This document shows positions 16,757 to 28,824 of a stretch of 35,000 bases of DNA, piece by piece. Both the position numbers and the translations under genes were made by a program. The notes under the pieces are model-generated. The model searched no databases, had not been told where the DNA came from, and saw nothing but the letters and a program-made list of their open reading frames with translations. Origin of the DNA: Cryptomeria japonica. Lineage: Eukaryota; Streptophyta; Pinopsida; Cupressales; Cupressaceae. Positions within the stretch are counted from its first letter, which is position 1, and the number at the start of each line of letters is the position of its first letter. The stretch is from NCBI RefSeq assembly GCF_030272615.1, contig NW_026728905.1, positions 1 through 35,000 on the forward strand, written 5' to 3'.

Positions 16757-19700
16757 CGCCGGGCGTCGCAATGCTATTTGAATAAACCTTTTGCCCGTTT
16801 GCGTTCTCGTCGGGGCCGGGCCGGGCCGGGGTGCGCTGCCCGCACTACCGCGCGCGCGGGGGCGACACCGAGCGCGCACCCGAGGCGCCCCGAGCACACA
16901 GGCCACGGTGCAACCCGGGCGTTGTGCGCGCACCCCGGTGCGCCCGAGGTGCTGCGCGCGCACCCAGGTGAAATCGGTGTGCACCTCGGCCAGTGCGCGC
17001 TCGGTCGAGTCGCGCACGTTGGCCAAGGTGCACGGTGATGTTTCTTACTCTAAGGTTCCGCACCAGATGCCCGGGACAGGTGAGCGAAGCTGGGCGGGGC
17101 CGGGTGCGCGGCCGGGGCAGGTGCACGCAGCTGGAGAGAGCTTTGGAGCACACCAGAGGTGCGCACCTTGGAGCACACTTCGGAGCGCACCAATGATGCG
17201 CTCCATTCAAAAGTTTCCTGAAAAGGCAAAAAAAGTTGAGATTATAGAATTTCCCACTTGAGAGATTGTAAAAAAAAAAAATTTAAAATGAAGGAAACGC
17301 GGGTGCCAAGGTGTGCGCGCCCGGGTGCGCAGCCCAGCCAAGGTGTGCGCACCAAGGCGCCCACCCTGGCGAAGGTGCACGCAAGGTGCGCACCCGAGGC
17401 AAACCGGACAATTAACCCAACTTTCGACTTCGCGCGCACCTGCGCACCTTGGAGCGCACTTCGGAGCGCTCCTTGGTGCGCACCAATCTTGGGCACCTCG
17501 GAGTGCACCATGGCGCCCACCAAGGTGCGCACCCGGGGCAAACCGAGCTCCGACTTCGTGCGCACCTTGGAGCGCACGAAAGGTGCGCACCATGGCGCCC
17601 ACCAAGGTGCGCAGCCCAGCCAAGGCGTGCGCATCAAGGTGCGCACCCTGGCGAAGGTGCGCACCCGGGGCAAACCGAGCTCCGACTTCGTGCGCACCTT
17701 GGAGCGCACAAAGGGTGCGCAACCCAGCCAAGGTGTGCGCACCCCGGGCAAACCGAGCTCCGAATCGTGCGCACCTTGGAGCACACTTCGGAGCCCTCCT
17801 TGGTGCGCACCGATGTTGCGCACCTCGGAGCGCACCCGGGGAAAACAATGCAATTAACCCGACTTTCGACTTCGTGGGCACCTCGGAGCGCTCTCGGGTT
17901 CGCACCTCGGAGCACACCGAGGTGCGCACCTTTGATGCGCTGCCTTCACCAATTTCCAGAAAAGGCAAGAAAACATTGAGAAGGTGTGCGCACCGAGGTG
18001 CCCACCCTGGCGAAGGTGCACGCGAGGTGCGCACCCGGGGCAAACCGGGCTCCGACTTCGTGCACGCCATGCTGCGCACCTTGGAGGGCCATGGTGCGCA
18101 CCTTGGAGCACACTTCAGAGCGCTCAATGGTGCCCAACCCAGCCAAGGTGCCCACCGCGGCGAAGGTGCACGCGAGGTGCGCACCCGGGGCAAACCGGGC
18201 TCCGACTTCGTGCACGCCGCACCTTGGAGCACACTTCGGAGCGCTCCTTGGTGCGCACCAGGGCGCGCAACCCAGCCGAGGTGCCCACCTCGGCGAAGGT
18301 GCACGCGGGGTGCGCACCCGGGGCAAACCGGGCTCCGACTTCGTGCACGCCATGGTGCCCACCGCGGCGAAGGTGCACGCGAGGTGCGCACCCGGGGCAA
18401 ACCGGGCTCCGACTTCGTGCACGCCGCACCTTGGAGCACACTTCGGAGCGCTCCTTGGTGCGCACCAGGGCGCGCAACCCAGCCGAGGTGCCCACCCCGG
18501 CGAAGGTGCACGCGAGGTGCGCACCCGGGGCAAACCGGGCTCCGACTTCGTGCACGCCATGGTGCCCACCGCGGCGAAGGTGCACGCGAGGTGCGCACCC
18601 GGGGCAAACCGGGCTCCGACTTCGTGCACGCCGCACCTTGGAGCACACTTCGGAGCGCTCCTTGGTGCGCACCATGGTGCCCACCAGGGCGCGCAACCCC
18701 GCCGAAGGTGCACGCGAGGTGCGCACCCGGGGCAAACCGGGCTCCGACTTCGTGCACGCCGCACCTTGGAGCACACTTCGGAGCGCTCCTTGGTGCGCAC
18801 CAGGGCGCGCAACCCCGCCGAAGGTGCACGCGAGGTGCGCACCCGGGGCAAACCGGGCTCCGACTTCGTGCACGCCATGGTGCGCACCAGGGTGCCCACC
18901 GCGGCGAAGGTGCGCACCCGGGGCAAACCGGGCTCCGACTTCGTGCACGCCGCACCTTGGAGCACACTTCGGAGCGCTCCTTGGTGCGCACCAGGGCGCG
19001 CAACCCAGCCGAGGTGCCCACCCCGGCGAAGGTGCACGCGAGGTGCGCACCCGGGGCAAACCGGGCTCCGACTTCGTGCACGCCATGGTGCCCACCGCGG
19101 CGAAGGTGCGCACCCGGGGCAAACCGGGCTAGGACTTCGTGCACGCCGCACCTTGGAGCACACTTCGGAGCGCTCCTTGGTGCGCACCATGGTGCCCACC
19201 AGGCCGCGCAACCCAGCCAAGGTGTGCGCACCAAGGTGCACGCGAGGTGCGCACCCGGGGCAAACCGGGGTCCGGCTTCGTGCACGCCGCACCTTGGAGC
19301 ACACATCGGGGCGCTCCCGGGTTCGCACCGGCGTTGCGCACCGTGGTGGGCACCTCGGAGCGCACCGTGGTGGGCACCTCGGAGCACACCAAGGTGGGCA
19401 GCGAGGTGCGCACCTTTGATGCGATGCCTTCACTAATTTCCATAAAAGGCAAAAAAAAACGAGATTTTAAAATTTCCGTTTTGAAAGATAGTGAGAAAAA
19501 GGGAATGCTGGTGCCATCTTGAGCCCGCCCTGGTGCGCAGCCCAGCCAAGGTGTGCGCACCAAGGTGCCCACCCTGGCGAAGGTGCGCGCCCGGGCAATT
19601 AACCCAACTTCCAACTTCGCGCGCGCCAGGGTGGGAGCGCACCCAACAACCGGGCCTGGGAAGAGCCAATGCGAGAAACCCCACCAAACGCTCTGACAAA

Positions 19701-22659
19701 AAAAGAGGGGGCGCTCCAGTAACCCCGCTTCGGAGCGCACCCTGGGCAAACCCAGCCAGGGTGCCCACCCCGGCCAAGGTGCAGGCGAGGTGCGCACCCG
19801 GGGCAAACCGGGCTCCGACAACGTGCACGCCGCACCTTGGAGCACACTTCGTAGCGCTCCCGGGTGCGCACCTCAGAGCACACCAAGGTGGGCAGCGAGG
19901 TGCGCACCTTTGATGCGCTGCCTTCACTAATTTCCAGAAAAGGCAAAAAAAAGAGGAGATTTTAAAATTTCCGTTTTGAAAGATAGTGAAAAAAACGGAA
20001 CGCGGGTGCCATCTTGAGCCCGCCCTGGTGCACAGCCCAGGTAAGGTGCCCACCCTGGCAAAGGTGCGCACCCGGGCAATTAACCCTACTTCCGACTTCG
20101 TGCGCGCCAGGGTGGCAACCGGGCCTGGGAAGAGCCAATGCGAGAAACCCCACCAAACGCTCCGACAAAAAAAGAGGCGGCGCTCCAATAACCCCGCTTC
20201 GGAGCGCAGCCGGGGCAAACCCAGCCAAGGTGCCCACCCCGACGAAGGTGCACGCGAGGTGCGCACCCGGGGCAAACCGGGCTCCGACAACGTGCACGCA
20301 GCACCTTGGAGCACACTTCGAAGCACTCCCGGGTGCCCACCGGCGTTGCGCACCGTGGTGGGCAGCGAGGTGCGCACCTTTGATGCGCTGCCTTCACTAA
20401 TTTCCAGAAAAGGCAAAAAAAAATGAGATTTTAAAATTTCCGTTTTGAAAGATAGTGAAAAAAACGGAACGCGGGTGCCATCTTGAGCCCGCCCTGGTGC
20501 GCAGCCCAGGCAAGGCATGCGCACCAAGGTGCCCACCCGCGGTGCACGCCCGGGGCAAACCGGGCTCCGACTTCGTGCAGGCCGCACCTTGGAGCACACT
20601 TCGGAGCGCTCCTTGGTGCGCACCATGGTGCCCACCAGGGCGCACCCGGGGCAAACCGGGCTCCGACTTCGTGCACGCCGCACCTTGGAGCACACATCGG
20701 AGCGCTCCCAGGTTCGCACCAGCGTTGCGCACCTTTGATGCGCTGCCTTCACTAATTTCCAGAAAAGGCAAAAAAAAACGATATTTTAAAATTTCCGTTC
20801 TGAAAGATAGTGAAAAAAACGGAACGCGGGTGCCATCTTGAGCCCTTCCTGGTGCGCAGCCCAGGCAAGTTGTGCGCACCAAGGTGCCCACCCTGGCGGA
20901 GGTGCGCGCCCGGGGCAAACCGGGCTCCGACTTCGTGCACTGCATGGTGCCCACCAAGGCGCGCAACCCAGCCAAGGTGCCCACCGCAGCGAAGGTGCAC
21001 GCGAGGTGCGCACCCGAGGTGCACACCCGGGGCAAACCGAGCTCCGACTTCGTGCACGCCGCACCTTGGAGCACACTTCAGAGCGCTCCTTGGTGCGCAC
21101 CAGGGCGCGCAACCCAGCCAAGGTGCTCACCCCGGCGAAGGTGCACGCGAGGTGCGCACCCGGGGCAAGCCGGGCTCGGACTTCGTGCACGCCGCACCTT
21201 GGAGCACACATCGGAGCGCTCCCGGGTTCGCACCAGCATTGCGCACCTTTGATGCGCTGCCTTCACTAATTTCCAGAAAAGGCAAAAAAAAAAAAAAAAC
21301 GAGATTTTAAAATTTCCGTTTTGAAAGATAGTGAAAAAAACGGAACGCGGGTGCCATCTTGAGCCCGCCCTGGTGTGCAGCCCAGGCAAGTTGTGCGCAC
21401 CAAGGCACCCACCCTGGCCAAGGTGGGTCACGGGGTGGGTCCTAGGGTGGGTAACGGGGTGGGTACTAAGGTGCGTGCCAAGGTGGGTCATGGGGTGGGT
21501 GCCAAGGTGGGCACCAGGGTGGGTGTGCACCAACCCTAGCCAGGGTAGGTCACGGGGTGGTTGTCGGGGTGGGCGTCAAGGAGCCAAGGTGGGTGGCAAG
21601 TAGCCAAGTTGCGTGCCAAGGTGGGTGTCGGGGTGGGTGCCAAGGATCCAAGGTGGGTGCCAAGGAACCAAGGTGGGTGTCTGGGTGGGTGCCGAGGTGG
21701 GAGCCAGGGTGGGTCCCAAGGTGAGTGCAAAGGTGGGTGCCAGGGTCAAGGTGAGTGCCAATGTGGGTTCCAAGGTGCCAGGGTCAGGGTGAGTGCCAAT
21801 GTGGGTTCAAAGGTGCTAAGTTGGGTGCGAGGTTGGGTGCGAGGGTGGGTGGGTGCCAAGGTGTGCTAGGTGGAAGCCCGGGTGGGTCGGCATCCCATGG
21901 GTGTCGAGTTGGGTGCCTGATGGGTGCTTCTTGTCAAGTTTTAGTCGTCGGGACTCATTTCGAGCCTTAGAGGTCGTTTCTTGTCCGGTTGCCCTGTCTT
22001 CGACCTGGGAACCCAATTTTGGTCCTCGGGTCCCATTTTTTTTTGTCTCGCATCCCACTTTTGGCCTGTGGCCTTTTCGGGGTCGATTCTCGTTTTGGGC
22101 ATCAGAGCATGTTTCTTCTCCTAAAACCCAATATTTGTTTATTAAGTCTCGGAACACATTTTTGTTCTCGTGGACCCATCATGGGTCTTGGAACGCATTT
22201 GTGGTCCTTGGGTCCCATTTTGCATCCCGAAACTTGTGTTTTGGTGCTTGATCCCTATTTTGGGTGCCCACCTTGCACCAAGTGCGCACCCGGGGCAAAC
22301 CGAGCGCCTTGGTGCACCGGGGCAAGATCGAGCGTGCACCCGAGGCGCCCCGAACATGCACCAAGGTGCACTCGGCCCACATGTGAGCGCAGGTCGTTGC
22401 GCCCGAGGTGGTGTGTGGGCACCGCGTTGCAGACGGGACACTGCACGCACACGACGCCCCGTCCAGGTGCACGCACGTAGGCCGGGCCGGGTGCACACCC
22501 GACGCCCTAGCAAGGTGCGCGCACCCGGGCAGGGCTCACACTTGGCGAACGGGGCGCACTTCGCGAGGGAGGGTGTGCACCTCGACGGGGGTGGGTGGCC
22601 GGGGTGGATTCGCACGTGGGTCGCGGTTTGCTAAGTACACACTGCGACAAGCTCATAAC

Positions 22660-22777
22660 GGGTGCGATCATACCAGCGTTAGTGCACCGGATCCCATCAG
22701 AACTCCGCAGTTAAGCGCGCTTGGGCCGGAGTAGTACTGGGATGGGTGACCTCCTGGGAAGTCCCGGTGTTGCACCC
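22660..22777 (+). rRNA. 5S ribosomal RNA, copy 4 (C96T variant)
   Basis: One substitution relative to the other five copies: position 96 (22755) is T, giving CTCCTGGG in place of CTCCCGGG. In the 5S fold I trace, position 96 pairs with G80, so the change replaces a G-C by a G-U pair and keeps the helix. T at this site is common in other plant 5S genes as I recall them. Box A and the box C core are intact, so the copy is probably functional. Confidence 0.96.
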
Positions 22778-22790
22778 TTTCTTAGTTTTT
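22778..22790 (+). terminator. Variant Pol III terminator of 5S copy 4
   Basis: TTTCTTAGTTTTT, with C at 22781, as in copies 3 and 5. Confidence 0.75.
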
Positions 22791-25700
22791 CGCCGGGCGT
22801 CGCAATGCTATTTGAATAAACCTTTTGCCCGTTTGCGTTCTCGTCGGGGCCGGGCCGGGCCGGGGTGCGCTGCCCGCACTACCGCGCGCGCGGGGGCGAC
22901 ACCGAGCGCGCACCCGAGGCGCCCCGAGCACACAGGCCACGGTGCAACCCGGGCGTTGTGCGCGCACCCCGGTGCGCCCGAGGTGCTGCGCGCGCACCCA
23001 GGTGAAATCGGTGTGCACCTCGGCCAGTGCGCGCTCGGTCGAGTCGCGCACGTTGGCCAAGGTGCACGGTGATGTTTCTTACTCTAAGGTTCCGCACCAG
23101 ACGCCCGGGACAGGTGAGCGAAGCTGGGCGGGGCCGGGTGCGCGGCCGGGGCAGGTGCACGCAGCTGGAGAGAGCTTTGGAGCACACCAGAGGTGCGCAC
23201 CTTGGAGCACACTTCGGAGCGCACCAATGATGCGCTCCATTCAAAAGTTTCCTGAAAAGGCAAAAAAAGTTGAGATTATAGAATTTCCCACTTGAGAGAT
23301 TGTAAAAAAAAAAAATTTAAAATGAAGGAAACGCGGGTGCCAAGGTGTGCGCGCCCGGGTGCGCAGCCCAGCCAAGGTGTGCGCACCAAGGCGCCCACCC
23401 TGGCGAAGGTGCACGCAAGGTGCGCACCCGAGGCAAACCGGACAATTAACCCAACTTTCGACTTCGCGCGCACCTGCGCACCTTGGAGCGCACTTCGGAG
23501 CGCTCCTTGGTGCGCACCAATCTTGGGCACCTCGGAGTGCACCATGGCGCCCACCAAGGTGCGCACCCGGGGCAAACCGAGCTCCGACTTCGTGCGCACC
23601 TTGGAGCGCACGAAAGGTGCGCACCATGGCGCCCACCAAGGTGCGCAGCCCAGCCAAGGCGTGCGCATCAAGGTGCGCACCCTGGCGAAGGTGCGCACCC
23701 GGGGCAAACCGAGCTCCGACTTCGTGCGCACCTTGGAGCGCACAAAGGGTGCGCAACCCAGCCAAGGTGTGCGCACCCCGGGCAAACCGAGCTCCGAATC
23801 GTGCGCACCTTGGAGCACACTTCGGAGCCCTCCTTGGTGCGCACCGATGTTGCGCACCTCGGAGCGCACCCGGGGAAAACAATGCAATTAACCCGACTTT
23901 CGACTTCGTGGGCACCTCGGAGCGCTCTCGGGTTCGCACCTCGGAGCACACCGAGGTGCGCACCTTTGATGCGCTGCCTTCACCAATTTCCAGAAAAGGC
24001 AAGAAAACATTGAGAAGGTGTGCGCACCGAGGTGCCCACCCTGGCGAAGGTGCACGCGAGGTGCGCACCCGGGGCAAACCGGGCTCCGACTTCGTGCACG
24101 CCATGCTGCGCACCTTGGAGGGCCATGGTGCGCACCTTGGAGCACACTTCGGAGCGCTCAATGGTGCCCAACCCAGCCAAGGTGCCCACCGCGGCGAAGG
24201 TGCACGCGAGGTGCGCACCCGGGGCAAACCGGGCTCCGACTTCGTGCACGCCGCACCTTGGAGCACACTTCGGAGCGCTCCTTGGTGCGCACCAGGGCGC
24301 GCAACCCAGCCGAGGTGCCCACCCCGGCGAAGGTGCACGCGGGGTGCGCACCCGGGGCAAACCGGGCTCCGACTTCGTGCACGCCATGGTGCCCACCGCG
24401 GCGAAGGTGCACGCGAGGTGCGCACCCGGGGCAAACCGGGCTCCGACTTCGTGCACGCCGCACCTTGGAGCACACTTCGGAGCGCTCCTTGGTGCGCACC
24501 AGGGCGCGCAACCCAGCCGAGGTGCCCACCCCGGCGAAGGTGCACGCGAGGTGCGCACCCGGGGCAAACCGGGCTCCGACTTCGTGCACGCCATGGTGCC
24601 CACCGCGGCGAAGGTGCACGCGAGGTGCGCACCCGGGGCAAACCGGGCTCCGACTTCGTGCACGCCGCACCTTGGAGCACACTTCGGAGCGCTCCTTGGT
24701 GCGCACCATGGTGCCCACCAGGGCGCGCAACCCCGCCGAAGGTGCACGCGAGGTGCGCACCCGGGGCAAACCGGGCTCCGACTTCGTGCACGCCGCACCT
24801 TGGAGCACACTTCGGAGCGCTCCTTGGTGCGCACCAGGGCGCGCAACCCCGCCGAAGGTGCACGCGAGGTGCGCACCCGGGGCAAACCGGGCTCCGACTT
24901 CGTGCACGCCATGGTGCGCACCAGGGTGCCCACCGCGGCGAAGGTGCGCACCCGGGGCAAACCGGGCTCCGACTTCGTGCACGCCGCACCTTGGAGCACA
25001 CTTCGGAGCGCTCCTTGGTGCGCACCAGGGCGCGCAACCCAGCCGAGGTGCCCACCCCGGCGAAGGTGCACGCGAGGTGCGCACCCGGGGCAAACCGGGC
25101 TCCGACTTCGTGCACGCCATGGTGCCCACCGCGGCGAAGGTGCGCACCCGGGGCAAACCGGGCTAGGACTTCGTGCACGCCGCACCTTGGAGCACACTTT
25201 GGAGCGCTCCTTGGTGCGCACCATGGTGCCCACCAGGCCGCGCAACCCAGCCAAGGTGTGCGCACCAAGGTGCACGCGAGGTGCGCACCCGGGGCAAACC
25301 GGGGTCCGGCTTCGTGCACGCCGCACCTTGGAGCACACATCGGGGCGCTCCCGGGTTCGCACCGGCGTTGCGCACCGTGGTGGGCACCTCGGAGCGCACC
25401 GTGGTGGGCACCTCGGAGCACACCAAGGTGGGCAGCGAGGTGCGCACCTTTGATGCGATGCCTTCACTAATTTCCATAAAAGGCAAAAAAAAACGAGATT
25501 TTAAAATTTCCGTTTTGAAAGATAGTGAGAAAAAGGGAATGCTGGTGCCATCTTGAGCCCGCCCTGGTGCGCAGCCCAGCCAAGGTGTGCGCACCAAGGT
25601 GCCCACCCTGGCGAAGGTGCGCGCCCGGGCAATTAACCCAACTTCCAACTTCGCGCGCGCCAGGGTGGGAGCGCACCCAACAACCGGGCCTGGGAAGAGC

Positions 25701-28693
25701 CAATGCGAGAAACCCCACCAAACGCTCTGACAAAAAAAGAGGGGGCGCTCCAGTAACCCCGCTTCGGAGCGCACCCTGGGCAAACCCAGCCAGGGTGCCC
25801 ACCCCAGCCAAGGTGCAGGCGAGGTGCGCACCCGGGGCAAACCGGGCTCCGACAACGTGCACGCCGCACCTTGGAGCACACTTCGTAGCGCTCCCGGGTG
25901 CGCACCTCAGAGCACACCAAGGTGGGCAGCGAGGTGCGCACCTTTGATGCGCTGCCTTCACTAATTTCCAGAAAAGGCAAAAAAAAGAGGAGATTTTAAA
26001 ATTTTCGTTTTGAAAGATAGTGAAAAAAACGGAACGCGGGTGCCATCTTGAGCCCGCCCTGGTGCACAGCCCAGGTAAGGTGCCCACCCTGGCAAAGGTG
26101 CGCACCCGGGCAATTAACCCTACTTCCGACTTCGTGCGCGCCAGGGTGGCAACCGGGCCTGGGAAGAGCCAATGCGAGAAACCCCACCAAACGCTCCGAC
26201 AAAAAAAGAGGCGGCGCTCCAATAACCCCGCTTCGGAGCGCAGCCGGGGCAAACCCAGCCAAGGTGCCCACCCCGACGAAGGTGCACGCGAGGTGCGCAC
26301 CCGGGGCAAACCGGGCTCCGACAACGTGCACGCAGCACCTTGGAGCACACTTCGAAGCACTCCCGGGTGCCCACCGGCGTTGCGCACCGTGGTGGGCAGC
26401 GAGGTGCGCACCTTTGATGCGCTGCCTTCACTAATTTCCAGAAAAGGCAAAAAAAAATGAGATTTTAAAATTTCCGTTTTGAAAGATAGTGAAAAAAACG
26501 GAACGCGGGTGCCATCTTGAGCCCGCCCTGGTGCGCAGCCCAGGCAAGGCATGCGCACCAAGGTGCCCACCCGCGGTGCACGCCCGGGGCAAACCGGGCT
26601 CCGACTTCGTGCAGGCCGCACCTTGGAGCACACTTCGGAGCGCTCCTTGGTGCGCACCATGGTGCCCACCAGGGCGCACCCGGGGCAAACCGGGCTCCGA
26701 CTTCGTGCACGCCGCACCTTGGAGCACACATCGGAGCGCTCCCAGGTTCGCACCAGCGTTGCGCACCTTTGATGCGCTGCCTTCACTAATTTCCAGAAAA
26801 GGCAAAAAAAAACGATATTTTAAAATTTCCGTTCTGAAAGATAGTGAAAAAAACGGAACGCGGGTGCCATCTTGAGCCCTTCCTGGTGCGCAGCCCAGGC
26901 AAGTTGTGCGCACCAAGGTGCCCACCCTGGCGGAGGTGCGCGCCCGGGGCAAACCGGGCTCCGACTTCGTGCACTGCATGGTGCCCACCAAGGCGCGCAA
27001 CCCAGCCAAGGTGCCCACCGCAGCGAAGGTGCACGCGAGGTGCGCACCCGAGGTGCACACCCGGGGCAAACCGAGCTCCGACTTCGTGCACGCCGCACCT
27101 TGGAGCACACTTCAGAGCGCTCCTTGGTGCGCACCAGGGCGCGCAACCCAGCCAAGGTGCTCACCCCGGCGAAGGTGCACGCGAGGTGCGCACCCGGGGC
27201 AAGCCGGGCTCGGACTTCGTGCACGCCGCACCTTGGAGCACACATCGGAGCGCTCCCGGGTTCGCACCAGCATTGCGCACCTTTGATGCGCTGCCTTCAC
27301 TAATTTCCAGAAAAGGCAAAAAAAAAAAAAAAACGAGATTTTAAAATTTCCGTTTTGAAAGATAGTGAAAAAAACGGAACGCGGGTGCCATCTTGAGCCC
27401 GCCCTGGTGTGCAGCCCAGGCAAGTTGTGCGCACCAAGGCACCCACCCTGGCCAAGGTGGGTCACGGGGTGGGTCCTAGGGTGGGTAACGGGGTGGGTAC
27501 TAAGGTGCGTGCCAAGGTGGGTCATGGGGTGGGTGCCAAGGTGGGCACCAGGGTGGGTGTGCACCAACCCTAGCCAGGGTAGGTCACGGGGTGGTTGTCG
27601 GGGTGGGCGTCAAGGAGCCAAGGTGGGTGGCAAGTAGCCAAGTTGCGTGCCAAGGTGGGTGTCGGGGTGGGTGCCAAGGATCCAAGGTGGGTGCCAAGGA
27701 ACCAAGGTGGGTGTCTGGGTGGGTGCCGAGGTGGGAGCCAGGGTGGGTCCCAAGGTGAGTGCAAAGGTGGGTGCCAGGGTCAAGGTGAGTGCCAATGTGG
27801 GTTCCAAGGTGCCAGGGTCAGGGTGAGTGCCAATGTGGGTTCAAAGGTGCTAAGTTGGGTGCGAGGTTGGGTGCGAGGGTGGGTGGGTGCCAAGGTGTGC
27901 TAGGTGGAAGCCCGGGTGGGTCGGCATCCCATGGGTGTCGAGTTGGGTGCCTGATGGGTGCTTCTTGTCAAGTTTTAGTCGTCGGGACTCATTTCGAGCC
28001 TTAGAGGTCGTTTCTTGTCCGGTTGCCCTGTCTTCGACCTGGGAACCCAATTTTGGTCCTCGGGTCCCATTTTTTTTTGTCTCGCATCCCACTTTTGGCC
28101 TGTGGCCTTTTCGGGGTCGATTCTCGTTTTGGGCATCAGAGCATGTTTCTTCTCCTAAAACCCAATATTTGTTTATTAAGTCTCGGAACACATTTTTGTT
28201 CTCGTGGACCCATCATGGGTCTTGGAACGCATTTGTGGTCCTTGGGTCCCATTTTGCATCCCGAAACTTGTGTTTTGGTGCTTGATCCCTATTTTGGGTG
28301 CCCACCTTGCACCAAGTGCGCACCCGGGGCAAACCGAGCGCCTTGGTGCACCGGGGCAAGATCGAGCGTGCACCCGAGGCGCCCCGAACATGCACCAAGG
28401 TGCACTCGGCCCACATGTGAGCGTAGGTCGTTGCGCCCGAGGTGGTGTGTGGGCACCGCGTTGCAGACGGGACACTGCACGCACACGACGCCCCGTCCAG
28501 GTGCACGCACGTAGGCCGGGCCGGGTGCACACCCGACGCCCTAGCAAGGTGCGCGCACCCGGGCAGGGCTCACACTTGGCGAACGGGGCGCACTTCGCGA
28601 GGGAGGGTGTGCACCTCGACGGGGGTGGGTGGCCGGGGTGGATTCGCACGTGGGTCGCGGTTTGCTAAGTACACACTGCGACAAGCTCATAAC

Positions 28694-28811
28694 GGGTGCG
28701 ATCATACCAGCGTTAGTGCACCGGATCCCATCAGAACTCCGCAGTTAAGCGCGCTTGGGCCGGAGTAGTACTGGGATGGGTGACCTCCCGGGAAGTCCCG
28801 GTGTTGCACCC
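28694..28811 (+). rRNA. 5S ribosomal RNA, copy 5
   Basis: Gene body identical to copy 1. Confidence 0.97.
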
Positions 28812-28824
28812 TTTCTTAGTTTTT
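28812..28824 (+). terminator. Variant Pol III terminator of 5S copy 5
   Basis: TTTCTTAGTTTTT, with C at 28815. Confidence 0.75.

Larger units (their letters stand above)
15371..21404 (+). repeat. 5S rDNA unit 3 (6034 bp)
   Basis: Landmarks: 5S 16626-16743, core array 17984-19409, islands 3-7 from 19418. Private changes: CCAGATGCCC near 17069 (others CCAGACGCCC), CACTTCAGAGCGCTC near 18116 (others CACTTCGGAG), and CCACCTCGGCG near 18290 (others CCACCCCGGCG). The first base of each change is C-to-T or its complement at a CpG or CC site. Confidence 0.93.
21405..27438 (+). repeat. 5S rDNA unit 4 (6034 bp)
   Basis: Landmarks: 5S 22660-22777, core array 24018-25443, islands 3-7 from 25452. Differences: C-to-T inside the 5S gene (22755), CACACTTTGGAGCGC near 25200 (shared only with unit 5), CACCCCAGCCAAGG near 25805 (others CACCCCGGCC), and AAATTTTCG near 26003 (others AAATTTCCG). 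Confidence 0.93.
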
